Shown: one piece after another, positions 1 to 7,263 of the stretch
Layout: the number at the start of each line of letters is the position of its first letter
How positions within the stretch are numbered: the first letter of the stretch is position 1
Made by a program: the position numbers and the translations under genes
Notes under the pieces: model-generated
Told to the model about the DNA's origin: nothing
Databases searched by the model: none
What the model saw: only the letters and a program-made list of their open reading frames with translations
DNA from: Desulfofustis sp.
Lineage (GTDB): Bacteria; Desulfobacterota; Desulfobulbia; Desulfobulbales; Desulfocapsaceae
Length of the DNA stretch: 8,358 bases
Direction of reading: 5' to 3'
Assembly: GCA_030145365.1 (NCBI GenBank)
Contig: JAQYVS010000110.1
Span: 1 to 8,358 of the forward strand

Positions 1-478
1 TGCCAGACACCACCTAAGTGTCTGGGACCCAACAAGTGGTGGATTATTCACCGGCGATACCATCGGTATGGCCTATCCCGAAGTACAAATCGATGTGAAA
101 AAACCTTTATTAATCCCTGCCACAGCCCCGGCAGCTTTTGAGCCGGATGAACTTATCAGCTCTATCAATCGGTTAATGAAGCTGGGGCCATCGACCTTCT
201 ATCTGCCCCATTTCGGACCAGTGAAAGCCAACCAGGATTCTGTTGCAACCCTGATAAATCTGATTGAACAACATGGACGCCTGGCATCTGTTGGCTGCGA
301 AGTAGACCTGGATTACTATATGACCCAAATTCTCGATATGCTCTATCGGGCTCATTGTGACTTTGGTGGGGAGAAAAGCAAAGATGCCTTCAATACATTT
401 CTGGCTGGAGATATTAAACTCAACGCCCAGGGCATTGCGGCAAGAAGTGTCCGGTTGAGAAAACAATTACAGGCCTAA
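1..478 (+). CDS. MBL-fold metallo-hydrolase, C-terminal part (5' end outside window)
   Basis: Seen: an open frame runs from base 2 to the TAA at 476-478, giving 158 residues with no start before the edge. The ATG at 68 is internal, because conserved fold sequence precedes it (ARHHLSVWD, then LFTGDT). The Asp of LFTGDT (visible residue 19) matches the bridging metal ligand of the metallo-beta-lactamase fold, and the His of LPHFGPV (visible residue 70) matches the last metal-binding His. The HxHxDH motif and the third His ligand would lie upstream of the window. After the fold comes a helical, charged tail of about 85 residues. Known: such proteins are mostly cytoplasmic hydrolases of thioesters, phosphoesters or similar bonds, or oxidoreductases. 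The substrate cannot be told from this fragment. The gene converges on the CBS gene, 59 bases away, so it is not part of the nuo operon. The family call is firm; the specific function is unknown. Confidence 0.82.
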   Translation, partial: ARHHLSVWDPTSGGLFTGDTIGMAYPEVQIDVKKPLLIPATAPAAFEPDELISSINRLMKLGPSTFYLPHFGPVKANQDSVATLINLIEQHGRLASVGCEVDLDYYMTQILDMLYRAHCDFGGEKSKDAFNTFLAGDIKLNAQGIAARSVRLRKQLQA

Positions 479-537
479 GAACAGTCAGTCCCAGTACAAG
501 CGGAGTTATACAAGGACATACTAAAGCTGCTGCGCTA

Positions 538-978
538 TCAGGCAGGATATTTCCCCTCAATATAATCTTTCATGTAGTTAATCTCTACGTCCTGAACGGT
601 AAGCTGGGCCTTGACCACGTCGCCAATTGATACCAGGCCGACCATTTTTCCGTCTTGGATGATCGGAATATGCCTGATCCTGTTTTCGGTCATAATGGCC
701 ATCAGGTTATCAACATTCTCCTCGGGATCGGCAGCGATAACATCCTCGGTCATCACCTCATTGACCATCACAGTTGAAATGGACTCTGGATTCTGATGAA
801 CGGCTTTCAACACGTCAAGCGGAGCAACGATACCGAGAATCTTATCATATTTATCGACCACAACCAGCGATCCAATCCGGTTGACAAGAAAATGAGACAT
901 GACATCAACCAACAAATTGTCCTTATGAATGGTGACAACCCTTGTTCCTTTATCGGCCAGAATGTCTGTTGCATTCAT
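538..978 (-). CDS. Tandem CBS-domain protein, 146 aa
   Basis: A small soluble protein made almost entirely of a CBS pair (Bateman module), about residues 1-63 and 73-127, with a short tail ending in GKYPA. CBS pairs bind adenine nucleotides or S-adenosylmethionine and act as energy or redox sensors, alone or on partner proteins. The second repeat is canonical: VMTEDVI, then RIRHIPII, then GLVSIGDVV with the Ser and Asp expected at the nucleotide ribose/phosphate site. In the first repeat the matching motif reads GIVAPLDVL, so the Ser/Thr is Ala while Asp55 remains. No membrane segment or extra domain is present. Two ATGs are possible. The one at 978 is preferred because GAGGAG lies 8 bases upstream; for the ATG at 984 (two residues longer) it lies only 2 bases away. 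The gene follows nuoN on the same strand after 62 bases, so it may be the last gene of the operon or have its own promoter. The ligand and partner are unknown. Confidence 0.9.
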   Translation of the reverse strand: MNATDILADKGTRVVTIHKDNLLVDVMSHFLVNRIGSLVVVDKYDKILGIVAPLDVLKAVHQNPESISTVMVNEVMTEDVIAADPEENVDNLMAIMTENRIRHIPIIQDGKMVGLVSIGDVVKAQLTVQDVEINYMKDYIEGKYPA

Positions 979-986
979 GATCATTA

Positions 987-992
987 CTCCTC
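987..992 (-). promoter_or_regulatory. Shine-Dalgarno site of the CBS gene
   Basis: On the minus strand this reads GAGGAG, a near-perfect match to the anti-SD sequence. It is 8 bases from the ATG at 978 but only 2 bases from the ATG at 984, so it favours the shorter protein. No good -35/-10 pair was found just upstream of it. Confidence 0.7.
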
Positions 993-1037
993 GTCTATCT
1001 GGATGGTCTATCTTCTCAAATCACTACAAATCTTCTC
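993..1037. repeat. Short direct repeats in the nuoN-CBS gap
   Basis: In the plus-strand reading GTCTATCT occurs at 993-1000 and 1006-1013 (13-base period), ATCTTCTC at 1010-1017 and 1030-1037 (20-base period), and CAAATC at 1017-1022 and 1027-1032 (10-base period). The copies are exact but short and pyrimidine-rich, so they may be low-complexity coincidence. Their position between nuoN and the CBS start would suit a regulator site or a translation-related leader. No function is shown. Confidence 0.4.
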
Positions 1038-1040
1038 TTT

Positions 1041-2453
1041 CTAAAGTACAACGGGATAAAAGCTGATTGCAAAAACAGAGAGCGCCAGAACAAAGGTTCC
1101 CAGAGGAGCCAGAGTCATTTCTGATACCTCGAAATCATCCTCCGGTTCTCTGAAATACATGGCAATAATTAATCTGAGGTAATACCACATTGACAAAATG
1201 CTGCTGAAGATACCCAGCACACCGAGAGCGAAATATCCGCCATCAAAGGCTCCGGTGATGATGTAGAACTTGCCCATGAATCCGGCCGTCGGCGGAATCC
1301 CCGCCATGGAGAAAAGAAAAATGGCAATGCAGGCGGCCGAATAAGGTCTGACTTTGGCCAATCCGTTAAAATCGTCAAAGCAGATCCGCTTTTCATCTTC
1401 ACCCCCCAGATAAGACAAGGCCGCAAAGATGCCCAGCGTTGAGGCCGCATAGGCAGCCAGGTAGAACAGGATCGCGCCGCCGGTGAATTGTTCCGTGTTA
1501 ATCGCCACAAGGCCGATGAGCAGATAACCGGTATGGACAATACCCGAGGCTGCCAGCATGCGCTTCAGATTATTCTGGGCTATGGCGATCAGGTTTCCGG
1601 CAAACATCGTCAACACTGAAATATAGAAGAGGTAATCCACCCAACCTCCCTTCAGATCACTGCTGATCACCAGGAAATTTGCAAAGACGGCAAACACAGC
1701 CGTTTTGACCGCCGTAGCCATAAAAGCGGTAACCGGCAGAGGAGCGCCGTCATAGACATCGACAACCCAGGCATGGAACGGAAACGCTGCCACTTTAAAC
1801 AACAAGGCGACAATGATCAAAAAAGCACCGCCAACCAAGGCCGGATTGGTCATAAAACCGGTTTCTCCGATCACTTGGCCAATAACAGCAAACTTGGTGC
1901 TTTTGGCTCCGGCATACATGAAAACCGTGCCCATCACGAAAAAAGCTCCGGCAAAGGCACCAAGCATCAGATACTTGAGGACTGCTTCTGATCGCAGAAC
2001 ACTTCTCCGGTCATAGCCAACCAGGGTGTAGATGGCCAGAGACATGATCTCCAGGGCCACGAACAACGTCATCAACTCGGCCGCCATGGTCAGAAGAAGC
2101 ATACCGCAGGCGGCAAAGAGCATCATGCAGTAGAATTCGAGAACAAATCCTTTGTTCTGGGTGAAGTAGGTCTGGGCGGCAATCGATGAGAAAAAACCGC
2201 AGGCCAGAATGATCAGTCCGGCAACCTTCGTAAATGTCGAAGTAACCAGCATTCCGTTAAATACAGAACCATACGGAGTTACACTGGAACCGTTTTCGAC
2301 CGTCAGCTGAATGAAAAAGGCAAAGGCGAAAAGCCCTATGCCGAGAATCGCAATTCCCTCTTTTTTGAAGCTCTCAAACGCTGCCACCAGCATCAGTAAA
2401 ATGGCGCCTGCGCCAGTTGCGACAAGCGGAAGAATCGCCATCAAATCGTGCAT
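1041..2453 (-). CDS. nuoN: NADH-quinone oxidoreductase subunit N (antiporter-like proton pump)
   Basis: A polytopic inner-membrane subunit of 470 residues, with about 14 hydrophobic helices as in the Mrp-antiporter-like family (E. coli NuoN is about 485). It is the pump module nearest NuoK in the complex I arm. Charged residues known to matter are present: Glu135 in FVALEIMSLAIYTL, Lys160 in VLKYLMLGAF, Lys220 in LLFKVAAFPFHAW, Lys250 in ATAVKTAVF and Lys395 in GFMGKFYI. These fall close to the E. coli Glu133, Lys158, Lys217, Lys247 and Lys395. The frame is intact. The start ATG at 2453 shares one base with the nuoM stop (TAATG), and GGGAG at 2461-2465 lies 7 bases upstream, so translation is probably coupled to nuoM. 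It is the last nuo gene, and no hairpin terminator follows it before the CBS gene. Confidence 0.97.
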   Translation of the reverse strand: MHDLMAILPLVATGAGAILLMLVAAFESFKKEGIAILGIGLFAFAFFIQLTVENGSSVTPYGSVFNGMLVTSTFTKVAGLIILACGFFSSIAAQTYFTQNKGFVLEFYCMMLFAACGMLLLTMAAELMTLFVALEIMSLAIYTLVGYDRRSVLRSEAVLKYLMLGAFAGAFFVMGTVFMYAGAKSTKFAVIGQVIGETGFMTNPALVGGAFLIIVALLFKVAAFPFHAWVVDVYDGAPLPVTAFMATAVKTAVFAVFANFLVISSDLKGGWVDYLFYISVLTMFAGNLIAIAQNNLKRMLAASGIVHTGYLLIGLVAINTEQFTGGAILFYLAAYAASTLGIFAALSYLGGEDEKRICFDDFNGLAKVRPYSAACIAIFLFSMAGIPPTAGFMGKFYIITGAFDGGYFALGVLGIFSSILSMWYYLRLIIAMYFREPEDDFEVSEMTLAPLGTFVLALSVFAISFYPVVL

Positions 2454-3991
2454 TATAGTTCTCCCGTTTTCAGTTCTCGGCCTGTTTGCAAGGTTATTGT
2501 AACAGCTTCGTTATCACCATTCTGTTGTATCTTGGTAAAAGAAGCCAGCTGCTGCTCAGCTGAAGGTTCAACTTTTTCTATAAACGGCTGAGGAAAGAGA
2601 CCCATGACAATGATGAGTATGACGATCGGTAAAATCGTCAAGGTCTCAACCGCTGTCAAATCATTAAAATCCTCAAGATTTTTGCTGGTTTTCTCAAAAA
2701 ATACCCGTTGAAATAACCAGAGCATATAACAGACTCCGATGATCAGGGTGGTCCCCGCAAACACTGCAATGAACGGGTTAAATTTTACCGCCCCAAGAAT
2801 GATCAGAAATTCGCCGATGAACCCGCTGGTTCCGGGTAAGCCGACAGAGGCCAGCATCGCCACAGCAAAAAATACTGCAAAAACCGGGGCCTTGGCAGCC
2901 ATCCCGCCAAAGTCATCGATGGTTCTGGTCTCGGTTCGCTCCTCGATGATACCAAGCAACAAGAAGAGAACACCGGTGCTGGTTGCGTGGGCCACAATCT
3001 GGTACAGAGTCCCGGTCAAAGCCTGGACATTCATACAAAAAATGCCCAATGCGATAATCCCCATGTGGGAGGCCGAGGAAAAGGCGAGCATCCGCTTAAA
3101 ATCCTTCTGAGCCAGAGCAGCAATACCGCAGTACATCATGCCGATTACACCGGAGCAGGCAAGAATCAGGGCATAACGTGCAAAACTCTCGTCAAATACC
3201 GGAACAACAAACCTGATAACCCCGTAAACCCCAATTTTTGCCATTACAGCGGACAGCACAAAGGTCGTGGCCGTCGGCGCCTCGGTGTAGGCATCGGGCA
3301 GCCATGTATGAAAAGGAAACAGTGGAATTTTGATGGCAAAAGCGATCATAAAGCCGATAAATGCCAGAGTGGCCAGGTTACCTGAAAGTGACAGCTGGCT
3401 CAAGTTTGCCATGGCAAAACTCCATTGCCCTGTCTGGGTGTGATGGGCAATGCCCAGATAGACAATTGCGGCCAGCATCAACAACGATCCAGCTATGGTA
3501 TAAATGGTAATTTTGATTGTAGCGCCGAGCCGGTTTGGGCCACCATATAAGCCAATCATAAAGAAGACCGGCAGCAGCATTACCTCCCAGAAAATGTAGA
3601 AGAGAACCATATCAGTGGCCGCAACAGCTCCAATCATCGCACCCTGGACGATCAATAGATTTGCATAATATCCTTTGGCTTTCGTTTTAAAAAGTAGATA
3701 GACCATCGGAAACAGCATAGCCGCTGCCGCCAGCACAAGGATCGAAATCCCGTCCACGCCGAGGCTATAAGCTACTCCCAGAGATTCATTGACCGCGACA
3801 TGCTCAACAAATTCAAACGATCCGGTTGAACCGCTGAAGGATAAGAACAGTTTAACGCCCAAAAGAACAACAATCACCGAAACCGCCAGTCCGATCGTCC
3901 GGGCCGCCTCTTTACTGACCGGCAGTACCAGAAGGCCGAAGCCAGCGAAGATTGGGACAAAGATCATGATTGAAAGAAAATTTTCAAACAT
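2453..3991 (-). CDS. nuoM: NADH-quinone oxidoreductase subunit M (antiporter-like proton pump)
   Basis: A multi-helix inner-membrane subunit of 512 residues forming the middle pump of the complex I membrane arm. Signature residues are visible: Glu136 in FYIFWEVMLLPVF, Lys221 in the broken-helix motif AIKIPLFPFHTWLPDA, Lys252 in VMAKIGVYG and Glu394 in GFIGEFLIILG. They correspond to E. coli NuoM Glu144, Lys234, Lys265 and Glu407. The HTWLPDAYTEAPT segment is the classic antiporter-family signature. After the last membrane helix (about residues 450-466) there is a polar tail of roughly 40 residues rich in Glu, Gln and Thr. Start: ATG at 3991 with AAGGG at 3999-4003, 7 bases upstream and overlapping the nuoL stop codon. 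Ten bases separate it from nuoL, and it overlaps nuoN by one base. Confidence 0.97.
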   Translation of the reverse strand: MFENFLSIMIFVPIFAGFGLLVLPVSKEAARTIGLAVSVIVVLLGVKLFLSFSGSTGSFEFVEHVAVNESLGVAYSLGVDGISILVLAAAAMLFPMVYLLFKTKAKGYYANLLIVQGAMIGAVAATDMVLFYIFWEVMLLPVFFMIGLYGGPNRLGATIKITIYTIAGSLLMLAAIVYLGIAHHTQTGQWSFAMANLSQLSLSGNLATLAFIGFMIAFAIKIPLFPFHTWLPDAYTEAPTATTFVLSAVMAKIGVYGVIRFVVPVFDESFARYALILACSGVIGMMYCGIAALAQKDFKRMLAFSSASHMGIIALGIFCMNVQALTGTLYQIVAHATSTGVLFLLLGIIEERTETRTIDDFGGMAAKAPVFAVFFAVAMLASVGLPGTSGFIGEFLIILGAVKFNPFIAVFAGTTLIIGVCYMLWLFQRVFFEKTSKNLEDFNDLTAVETLTILPIVILIIVMGLFPQPFIEKVEPSAEQQLASFTKIQQNGDNEAVTITLQTGRELKTGEL

Positions 3992-4001
3992 TGATTCACC
4001 C

Positions 4002-5918
4002 TTATAAATTCAATGACTGAGAGATTAACAAGCTCATGACCGAGAGCCCAATTACCATATAAATTGCATAGATTCGTACATAACCGACCTGAACCACCTT
4101 GAAAGCCAGACCGAGCATGCGATAGAGCCAGGCAGATGCCTGAACCGGCGCATCGACCACATACGGTTCAAATATCTTGCTGATAACCCTGCCCACAAAA
4201 CGATACGGTCGGACAATGACGGTATCGTAAAATTCGTCAACATAGAATTTATTGTAAGCAAAATTGTAGATGCCTTTGAATACCGGCTCATCGGCCGTAA
4301 CAGCATATTTCCGATAGGCTATGGATATACCGATTACAAAGGCCAGCACCGATGCGCCAATGGCCAGCAATTCAAGAGCCAGGCCGCCGTGGGGATGGTG
4401 CTCAACCAGGCTTGGAGCCAGCCAGTGTGAAATCATTTGATTACCGCCGAAGATGGCAGGCATGTTCAGAGGCCCGGCAAAAATCGCCCCAGCCGCCAGG
4501 ATAATCAATGGAATCGTCATGACTTTCGGAGATTCATGGGCATGCTCGAAAGATTCCTGATCACGGGGGCTGCCGTGGAACACCACGAAGATCATACGGA
4601 ATGTATAATAAGCCGTCATCCCCGCCACCAGCACGCCGACTGCCCAGATCCCCACATGACCTGTGGCCAGAGCTGAGTAGAGAATTTCATCCTTGCTGAA
4701 AAACCCGGAGAACGGCGGACAACCGGCAAGAGCAAGGCCACCGATGAGCATGGTCCAGTATGTGATGGGCAGTTTGGTCTTCAGTCCGCCCATCTTCCAG
4801 ATATCCTGCTGATGGTGCAGGGCAAGAATAACGGAACCGGCTCCCAAAAAGAGCAGGGCCTTGAAAAAGGCGTGGGTAAAAACATGAAAAATACCGGCGG
4901 AATAGGCTGCTACTCCGACACCTGCAAACATATAGCCAAGCTGACTGACCGTGGAATAGGCCAGAATCTTTTTAATATCACTTTGAAACATACCGAAAAT
5001 AGCGGCAACGAGGGCGGTAAGAATACCGATCCAGGCAACCACTTCCCCGGCGGCTGGAACATGGGCGTAGATAAAACTGAATCTTGCCACCATATAGACG
5101 CCGGCGGTAACCATGGTTGCCGCATGGATCAAGGCAGATACCGGGGTTGGACCAGCCATGGCATCGGGTAGCCAGACATAGAGAGGAATCTGGGCTGACT
5201 TACCGGTAGCACCGACAAACAGAAGCAGGCAGACCGTTAATCCGATGGGTGCGGTGAGATGATGTGCGTTTGCTTTAAGGGTAAGATAATCAAAACCATC
5301 GGCCCCAATGCCCCAGAACAAAAATCCCATCCCCAGGACAAATCCCAGATCGCCGATGCGATTGACAATAAAGGCTTTGTTCCCGGCAACAACATTTTCC
5401 CGGTCTTCATTATAGTAACTGATCAACAGATACGAACACAAACCGACGCCTTCCCAGCCGACAAACATCACGACCGGACCGTCACCAAGCACCAGGATCA
5501 GCATTGAGCCTAAGAACAGATTCATATAGGCAAAAAATTTGCCGAAATTTTTGTCACCGGCCATATAGCCGATGGAGTAGATGTGAATCAACGAGCCGAC
5601 AAAAGTAACAAACAGAAGCATCAGTGAGCTGAGTGGATCTGCCAGAAATCCCATGGACACGTCCAGGTCACCGACAGAAAACCAGGTATAGGCCTTATGG
5701 GTCAGAAATCGCTGCTCAGCAGGCAGAGCCCTGAGTGCGAAAAAGACCTTCAAAGCCATAAACAACGAAAGTACCGGACCGATGCAGCCCAGGATACCGT
5801 AAAATCGTTCCGAGATCTGTTTCCCCTGGCAGGTTGCCAGATATATCAGGCCAACTACCAGTGCCCCGAGCAGTGGAAGCAGGGGAATAAAACCCAGGTA
5901 TGTTACGTCATGTCCCAT
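4002..5918 (-). CDS. nuoL: NADH-quinone oxidoreductase subunit L (distal proton pump)
   Basis: The most distal pump of the complex I membrane arm, 638 residues (E. coli 613). It has an N-terminal segment, a proton-pumping antiporter-like core, and a C-terminal extension. Seen: Glu156 in FVGWEGVGLCSYLL, Lys240 in GATGKSAQIPLYVWLPDAM, Lys353 in THAFFKALLFLGAGS and Lys409 in GFFSKDEIL. These match E. coli Glu144, Lys229, Lys342 and Lys399 with a steady offset of 10-12. The region from about residue 540 to 610 has the amphipathic, charged pattern of the long lateral helix HL that runs along NuoM and NuoN, followed by a final hydrophobic helix (about 613-633). HL separates NuoL from the related MrpA and NuoM proteins. 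ATG 5918 has AAGGGG at 5926-5931, 7 bases upstream and lying within the last codons of nuoK. The gap to nuoK is 4 bases. Confidence 0.98.
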   Translation of the reverse strand: MGHDVTYLGFIPLLPLLGALVVGLIYLATCQGKQISERFYGILGCIGPVLSLFMALKVFFALRALPAEQRFLTHKAYTWFSVGDLDVSMGFLADPLSSLMLLFVTFVGSLIHIYSIGYMAGDKNFGKFFAYMNLFLGSMLILVLGDGPVVMFVGWEGVGLCSYLLISYYNEDRENVVAGNKAFIVNRIGDLGFVLGMGFLFWGIGADGFDYLTLKANAHHLTAPIGLTVCLLLFVGATGKSAQIPLYVWLPDAMAGPTPVSALIHAATMVTAGVYMVARFSFIYAHVPAAGEVVAWIGILTALVAAIFGMFQSDIKKILAYSTVSQLGYMFAGVGVAAYSAGIFHVFTHAFFKALLFLGAGSVILALHHQQDIWKMGGLKTKLPITYWTMLIGGLALAGCPPFSGFFSKDEILYSALATGHVGIWAVGVLVAGMTAYYTFRMIFVVFHGSPRDQESFEHAHESPKVMTIPLIILAAGAIFAGPLNMPAIFGGNQMISHWLAPSLVEHHPHGGLALELLAIGASVLAFVIGISIAYRKYAVTADEPVFKGIYNFAYNKFYVDEFYDTVIVRPYRFVGRVISKIFEPYVVDAPVQASAWLYRMLGLAFKVVQVGYVRIYAIYMVIGLSVMSLLISQSLNL

Positions 5919-5922
5919 CCGA

Positions 5923-6219
5923 TCACCCCTTCAGCAGACTGAAAATATTGGTATCCAGATTGCCTTTGTGCTTGTGCAGGAGAATAATAACAGCCAGGGC
6001 CAGTGCAGCCTCAGCGGCAGCCACTGCCATAACCATCATAGCCAAAACATGACCGTCCATATTGAGATGCAGTCTGGCCAAAGCGACAAAACCGAGGTTG
6101 GCAGCATTGAGCATCAACTCTATGGCCATGAATACAATGAAGACGTTACGCCTGGAAACAACTCCCAAGATTCCCAGACAGAACAGAATGATGCTTAACG
6201 ATAGGTATTGACTGATCAT
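5923..6219 (-). CDS. nuoK: NADH-quinone oxidoreductase subunit K
   Basis: A 98-residue protein with three membrane helices (E. coli NuoK is 100), homologous to MrpC and mitochondrial ND4L. It forms part of the charged axis that passes the conformational or electrostatic signal from the quinone site to the pumps. The two essential membrane glutamates are present: Glu34 in VFMAIELMLNAANL and Glu70 in AVAAAEAALALAVI, equivalent to E. coli Glu36 and Glu72. The C-terminus is a short polar tail. The ATG at 6219 directly abuts the nuoJ stop (TAGATG, no spacer), and AGGAG at 6227-6231 sits 7 bases upstream inside nuoJ, which implies coupled translation with nuoJ. Confidence 0.97.
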   Translation of the reverse strand: MISQYLSLSIILFCLGILGVVSRRNVFIVFMAIELMLNAANLGFVALARLHLNMDGHVLAMMVMAVAAAEAALALAVIILLHKHKGNLDTNIFSLLKG

Positions 6220-6723
6220 CTATTCACTCCTCTTGCCTGCAAGAACCACAGCACCAACCAGAGCAACCAGCAGCAGGATCGATACAATTTCAAAAGGCAG
6301 CAGCCAGTCTCTGAAAAGGAGCAGGCCTACTTCCTTTACCCCACCGAAACCCTCCTCGATCACCGTTGCCTCGCCAGAAGGAAGGGTTTTGGAGATTTTC
6401 ATCAACAGCCCTGCAATCGGGGTGACGACAACGATACCACCGGCAAGATAAAACCAGCGATTGGGATCAAGCGGCAAATCTTTTTCCTGAATGTTTAAGA
6501 ACATGATAATAAACAGGATCAGGGACATGATCGCTCCGGCGTAAACAATAAGCTGAATGGCAAAGATCAATTTAGCCGACAGCAGGGCGTAGAGGCCAGC
6601 CAGCGAGATCAGCGTCACCACAAAACTCATGGCCCCGTTCATCGGGTGCTTGAAAAGGATGAGACCCAGGCCACCGAGAATCGCCAGCAGGGCAAATCCG
6701 AAAAATAAGTAAGTTGAAATCAT
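6220..6723 (-). CDS. nuoJ: NADH-quinone oxidoreductase subunit J
   Basis: A 167-residue inner-membrane subunit with about five helices, homologous to mitochondrial ND6. It lies between NuoH and NuoK and helps couple quinone reduction to proton transfer. The diagnostic third-helix motif IQLIVYAGAIMSLILFIIMFLN is present at residues 56-77, with Tyr61 in the segment known to form a pi-bulge in complex I structures. The C-terminal helix FEIVSILLLVALVGAVVLAGK (about 144-164) is also typical. The N-terminus carries the usual HPMNGAMSFVVTLISLAGLY helix. ATG 6723 is 3 bases after the nuoI stop. The purine-rich AAGGGGG at 6735-6741 is unusually far from it (11 bases from the last G), so initiation may depend partly on ribosomes finishing nuoI. 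Confidence 0.96.
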   Translation of the reverse strand: MISTYLFFGFALLAILGGLGLILFKHPMNGAMSFVVTLISLAGLYALLSAKLIFAIQLIVYAGAIMSLILFIIMFLNIQEKDLPLDPNRWFYLAGGIVVVTPIAGLLMKISKTLPSGEATVIEEGFGGVKEVGLLLFRDWLLPFEIVSILLLVALVGAVVLAGKRSE

Positions 6724-6726
6724 ATT

Positions 6727-7251
6727 TCAGCGCACCCCCTTCAGATATTGCTCTTCATCGAACGCTCCCGGCGTCTCCAGCATTTCCTCAAGCCCAATAA
6801 CCATCGATTCCCTGTTGTCACTGGTTACCGAATAGATCCCTGTGTCCATCCTGATTGCATCCATCGGACAAGCCTCAACACAATAGCCGCAGTAGATGCA
6901 CTCAAGCAGGTCGATATCAAAGCGAACCGGCATTTTCTCAGATTTTCCGTCAAAACGTTCGCCTGCTTCAATCATAATGCAGTTGGACGGACAATTGGTC
7001 TGACACATGTAACAGGCTACGCATTTGACACTGCCGTCTTCGTGTTTGGTGAGTCGGTGTCTGCCCCGCCAGCGTGGGGAAATTTCCGGCTCCACTTCCG
7101 GGTAATGGCGCACATATAATCTGGAGTTATCCAGCAGATTTCTAATAAAATGGCCCAGGGTAACACGCATACCCTTGACTATTTCCAGAAGATACAGTTG
7201 TTCCAGAAATGTCCGACCCTTTCGTTCAACGACTCGTACTTTAATGCTCAT
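6727..7251 (-). CDS. nuoI: NADH-quinone oxidoreductase subunit I (2x[4Fe-4S] ferredoxin-like)
   Basis: A peripheral-arm subunit of 174 residues, homologous to TYKY/NDUFS8, carrying iron-sulfur clusters N6a and N6b that relay electrons towards the quinone site. Two classical CxxCxxCxxxCP motifs are seen: Cys77-80-83 with Cys87 (CVACYMCQTNCP), and Cys118-121-124 with Cys128 (CIYCGYCVEACP). In this fold the fourth Cys of each motif ligates the other cluster. The preceding WRGRHRL and the amphipathic N-terminal helices that anchor it at NuoH are typical. The frame is open back to an ATG at 7335, but that start would overlap nuoH by about 70 bases and add 28 residues with no family likeness. The ATG at 7251 gives the family's usual length and has AAGGA 7 bases upstream. 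It lies 11 bases after the nuoH stop. Confidence 0.97.
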   Translation of the reverse strand: MSIKVRVVERKGRTFLEQLYLLEIVKGMRVTLGHFIRNLLDNSRLYVRHYPEVEPEISPRWRGRHRLTKHEDGSVKCVACYMCQTNCPSNCIMIEAGERFDGKSEKMPVRFDIDLLECIYCGYCVEACPMDAIRMDTGIYSVTSDNRESMVIGLEEMLETPGAFDEEQYLKGVR

Positions 7252-7258
7252 GATGGAT

Positions 7259-7263
7259 TCCTT
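7259..7263 (-). promoter_or_regulatory. Shine-Dalgarno site of nuoI
   Basis: AAGGA on the minus strand, 7 bases before the ATG at 7251 and overlapping the nuoH TGA stop by one base (TGAAGGA). It decides the nuoI start against the upstream ATG at 7335. The same 7-base spacing is seen at nuoK, nuoL, nuoM and nuoN. Confidence 0.75.

Noticed and set aside
3..25. Perfect 8-base inverted repeat CCAGACAC / GTGTCTGG with a 7-base loop
   Set aside because: It lies inside conserved codons of the MBL-fold gene and has no T-run after it. An 8-base palindrome of this kind is expected by chance about once or more in a window this size.
68..130. ATG at 68 as the true start of the MBL-fold protein
   Set aside because: The frame is open back to base 2 and the upstream residues include the metal-binding GDT motif, so the gene begins outside the window.
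479..537. Possible bidirectional terminator between the convergent MBL and CBS genes
   Set aside because: Only weak pairings of 3-4 bases (for example GTCC with GGAC) and no T-tract were found, so no intrinsic terminator can be supported.
985..1040. Sigma-70-type promoter for the CBS gene
   Set aside because: No convincing -35/-10 pair at 16-18 base spacing was found on the minus strand in the gap.
1169..1540. Same-strand 123-residue frame inside nuoN
   Set aside because: It is an out-of-frame reading of nuoN, rich in Trp, Pro and Ser, with no recognisable family, while the nuoN frame is fully conserved there.
2739..3385. Long plus-strand open frames opposite nuoM (and similar ones opposite nuoL, nuoI and nuoH)
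   Set aside because: They are antisense shadows of strongly conserved genes, with low-complexity or unbalanced compositions and no recognisable domain.
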